Part shown: positions 24,538 through 25,825 of the stretch, piece after piece
Layout: every line of letters starts with the position of its first letter
Position numbering within the stretch: the first letter of the stretch is position 1
NCBI GenBank assembly: GCA_027002755.1
Contig: JALWZI010000055.1
Span: 1 to 25,825, forward strand
Length of the DNA stretch: 25,825 nucleotides
Direction of reading: 5' to 3'
Source: Campylobacteraceae bacterium
Lineage (GTDB): Bacteria; Campylobacterota; Campylobacteria; Campylobacterales; Sulfurovaceae
Notes under the pieces: model-generated
Told to the model about the DNA's origin: nothing
Seen by the model: only the letters and a program-made list of their open reading frames with translations
The model's database searches: none
Translations under genes and position numbers: made by a program

Positions 24538-25242
24538 CTATTTTATCGAATCCGGGGACGGGATAGGTTTAGAGCCCGGAAAGGACCGGTCCGTCAGTCG
24601 AGCGAAATACTTCTCCAGAAACCTTCCCAGGCCTTCCTGCAGCGTCCACCAGTCCGGAAATACCGCATCGTAATAGGGACGACTGACCCGGTCGAAACTC
24701 TCGGAGTCCCGATGGAGATTGACACACCAGTCAAAGGGAAGTTGACGGGATTTCAGCAGCTCGATACTCAGAAGTGTCGCATTGATACACCCCAGTTCCG
24801 ACGGGGTGATCAGTAGCGTGTAGGCCTCGACGTCCCGGGCTATATCGATCATCATATAGTCCGGAAGCAGAGGCACCATCAGCCCCCCGGCCCCCTCGAC
24901 AACCAACAGATCGCATTTGGATTGGAGTTGACGGATCTTGTCAAGAATTTTGTCAGGGGAAATGACTCCCTTTGTATCGGCGCAAAAAGGAGCTGCAGGG
25001 AGGGGGAAAGTATAGGCGCAGAGGTCTTCCGGTTCCAAAGAGGCGAAAGCGGGATTGTGGCTTTGTACAGCTTCCAGCAGACGGGCGGCATCCTGCGGGA
25101 TCTTTTCGACGCCGGTTTCGACGGGTTTGCAGGCGCCCACCCGGATCCCGGAGCGGCCCAGGAGTTCGATCAGACGCAAAGCGGCATGGGTCTTTCCTAC
25201 CTCGGTTCCGGTAGCACTGATGAAGATCGGCTGCACTTGCAT
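24538..25242 (-). CDS. bioD: Dethiobiotin synthetase
   Basis: ATP-dependent carboxylase that closes the ureido ring of dethiobiotin from 7,8-diaminopelargonate. In 234 residues: P-loop GTEVGKT at 12-18, KPVETG with catalytic Lys39, VVEGAGGLMVPL, and an ITPSELGCINATLLSIELL stretch typical of the family. The start is uncertain. ATG at 25242 gives the usual N terminus but AAGGAA sits almost on top of it; an in-frame GTG at 25236 has better spacing. A longer open frame upstream is not coding. First gene of the bioD-pyrB-pabB group, divergent from clpS. Confidence 0.93.
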   Translation of the reverse strand: MQVQPIFISATGTEVGKTHAALRLIELLGRSGIRVGACKPVETGVEKIPQDAARLLEAVQSHNPAFASLEPEDLCAYTFPLPAAPFCADTKGVISPDKILDKIRQLQSKCDLLVVEGAGGLMVPLLPDYMMIDIARDVEAYTLLITPSELGCINATLLSIELLKSRQLPFDWCVNLHRDSESFDRVSRPYYDAVFPDWWTLQEGLGRFLEKYFARLTDRSFPGSKPIPSPDSIK

Positions 25243-25258
25243 TTCCTTGCGAAATATG

Positions 25259-25264
25259 TATAAT
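25259..25264 (+). promoter_or_regulatory. Candidate -10 box of clpS-clpA
   Basis: Perfect TATAAT, placing the transcription start near 25271 and giving clpS a leader of about 40 bases with AGAGGA as Shine-Dalgarno. On the opposite strand the same region includes TATACA and, further up, TACAAT, which could serve bioD. Confidence 0.5.
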
Positions 25265-25309
25265 TGATCTTGATTGTAACACAGTAGATTTTGAAAGAGA
25301 GGACTGACC

Positions 25310-25609
25310 GTGCCGAGAATCGAAGAGGAGATCGAAAACGAGATCGAACTCAAAGAACCTGAGCTCTATCGGGTGATTCTGCACAACGACGACTACACCA
25401 CGATGGAGTTCGTCATCGAAGTCCTGCAAAAGATTTTTCACAAGAGTTCCCGGGAAGCCGAGGAGATCATGTGGACCGTGCATGAAAAAGGGCAGGCGGT
25501 CTGCGGTCTCTACACCTACGAGATCGCTGAGACCAAAGTGGAGCAGGTCAAGCTCAAAGCCCGTCAGAACGGTTTTCCACTGTTGGCGACCCTGGAAGCG
25601 GACGAATAG
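25310..25609 (+). CDS. clpS: ATP-dependent Clp protease adaptor ClpS
   Basis: N-end-rule adaptor that delivers substrates with destabilising N-terminal residues to ClpAP. The 99 residues have the family pattern: flexible acidic N terminus, LHNDDYTTMEFVIEVL (substrate pocket acidic residues at 26-28), and VHEKGQAVCGLYTYEIAETKV, including the conserved His-Glu-Lys-Gly. The start is GTG at 25310, with AGAGGA about six bases upstream. It is followed 13 bases later by clpA, the usual gene pair. Confidence 0.96.
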   Translation: MPRIEEEIENEIELKEPELYRVILHNDDYTTMEFVIEVLQKIFHKSSREAEEIMWTVHEKGQAVCGLYTYEIAETKVEQVKLKARQNGFPLLATLEADE

Positions 25610-25622
25610 AGAGGAGAAAAAG

Positions 25623-25825
25623 ATGATCAGCGTCGAACTGAACAAAGTCTTTATGCGTGCCGTGGAGTATGCCAAACGCAAACACCATGAGTATCTGACC
25701 ATCGAGCATGTTTTTCTGGCGATACTCTCCAGTCGGGCCGGGGAACAGCTCCTGCGACTGCTGGGAGCCGAAACCCAGGAGATGAAAAAAGCCATCGTGG
25801 CCCATATCACGGCCCATGTCCCGAG
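25623..25825 (+). CDS. clpA: ATP-dependent Clp protease ATP-binding subunit ClpA, 5' part only
   Basis: The first 67 codons of ClpA, the AAA+ unfoldase of ClpAP, cut by the right edge. The visible part is the Clp N-domain: LNKVFMRAVEYAKRKHHEYLTIEHVFLAIL, the standard repeat that docks ClpS, then LLRLLGAETQEMKK. ATG at 25623 follows an AGAGGAG Shine-Dalgarno. Position directly after clpS supports ClpA rather than ClpB or ClpC. Confidence 0.92.
   Translation, partial: MISVELNKVFMRAVEYAKRKHHEYLTIEHVFLAILSSRAGEQLLRLLGAETQEMKKAIVAHITAHVP

Overview
The window reads as a chromosomal segment of a moderately GC-rich member of the Campylobacterota (Epsilonproteobacteria), in the style of Nitratifractor or Sulfurovum. 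This is inferred from protein character and gene order: leuS-lptE-folC-mfd and divergent tyrA/bamA match the arrangement I recall from Campylobacter and relatives. No database search was possible. Coding density is high, no stretch over 300 bases lacks a gene, and no tRNA, rRNA, IS, prophage or CRISPR was seen. Six genes appear to start with GTG.

Layout. (1) 1-1113, minus: dnaX, cut by the left edge. (2) 1311-2189, plus: neutral zinc metallopeptidase, convergent with a PAS-GGDEF-EAL c-di-GMP protein (2186-3871, minus). (3) 4005-11389, plus: leuS, lptE, folC, mfd. (4) 11531-18520, plus: a full moxR/bat cluster (MoxR ATPase, DUF58 protein, small membrane protein, BatA and BatB with von Willebrand A domains, a TPR protein with a long K/Q/N-rich tail, BatD). 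(5) 18535-20237, minus: a secreted protein with two PilJ_N-like helical halves, then tyrA. (6) 20366-22453, plus: bamA. (7) 22585-25242, minus: bioD-pyrB-pabB, a likely operon. (8) 25310 onward, plus: clpS and the start of clpA.

The most unusual content is a set of heptanucleotide tandem arrays paired with short perfect hairpins, at the leuS/lptE junction, at two places inside folC, and between moxR and the DUF58 gene. Most arrays have exactly four units. Units at different loci are rotations or reverse complements of one another, which suggests one dispersed repeat family. At lptE the arrays supply the Shine-Dalgarno, the start codon and most of the lipoprotein signal peptide. In folC they encode in-frame inserts. 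Between moxR and the DUF58 gene, purine-rich and pyrimidine-rich arrays face each other like terminal inverted repeats, followed by a 9-bp hairpin that covers the DUF58 ribosome binding site. Because seven is not a multiple of three, any one-unit change would frameshift lptE or folC.

Together the genes cover replication (DnaX), transcription-coupled repair (Mfd), translation (LeuS), folate and aromatic metabolism (FolC, PabB, TyrA), biotin and pyrimidine synthesis, outer membrane assembly (LptE, BamA), envelope homeostasis (MoxR/Bat), c-di-GMP signalling and regulated proteolysis (ClpS/ClpA).
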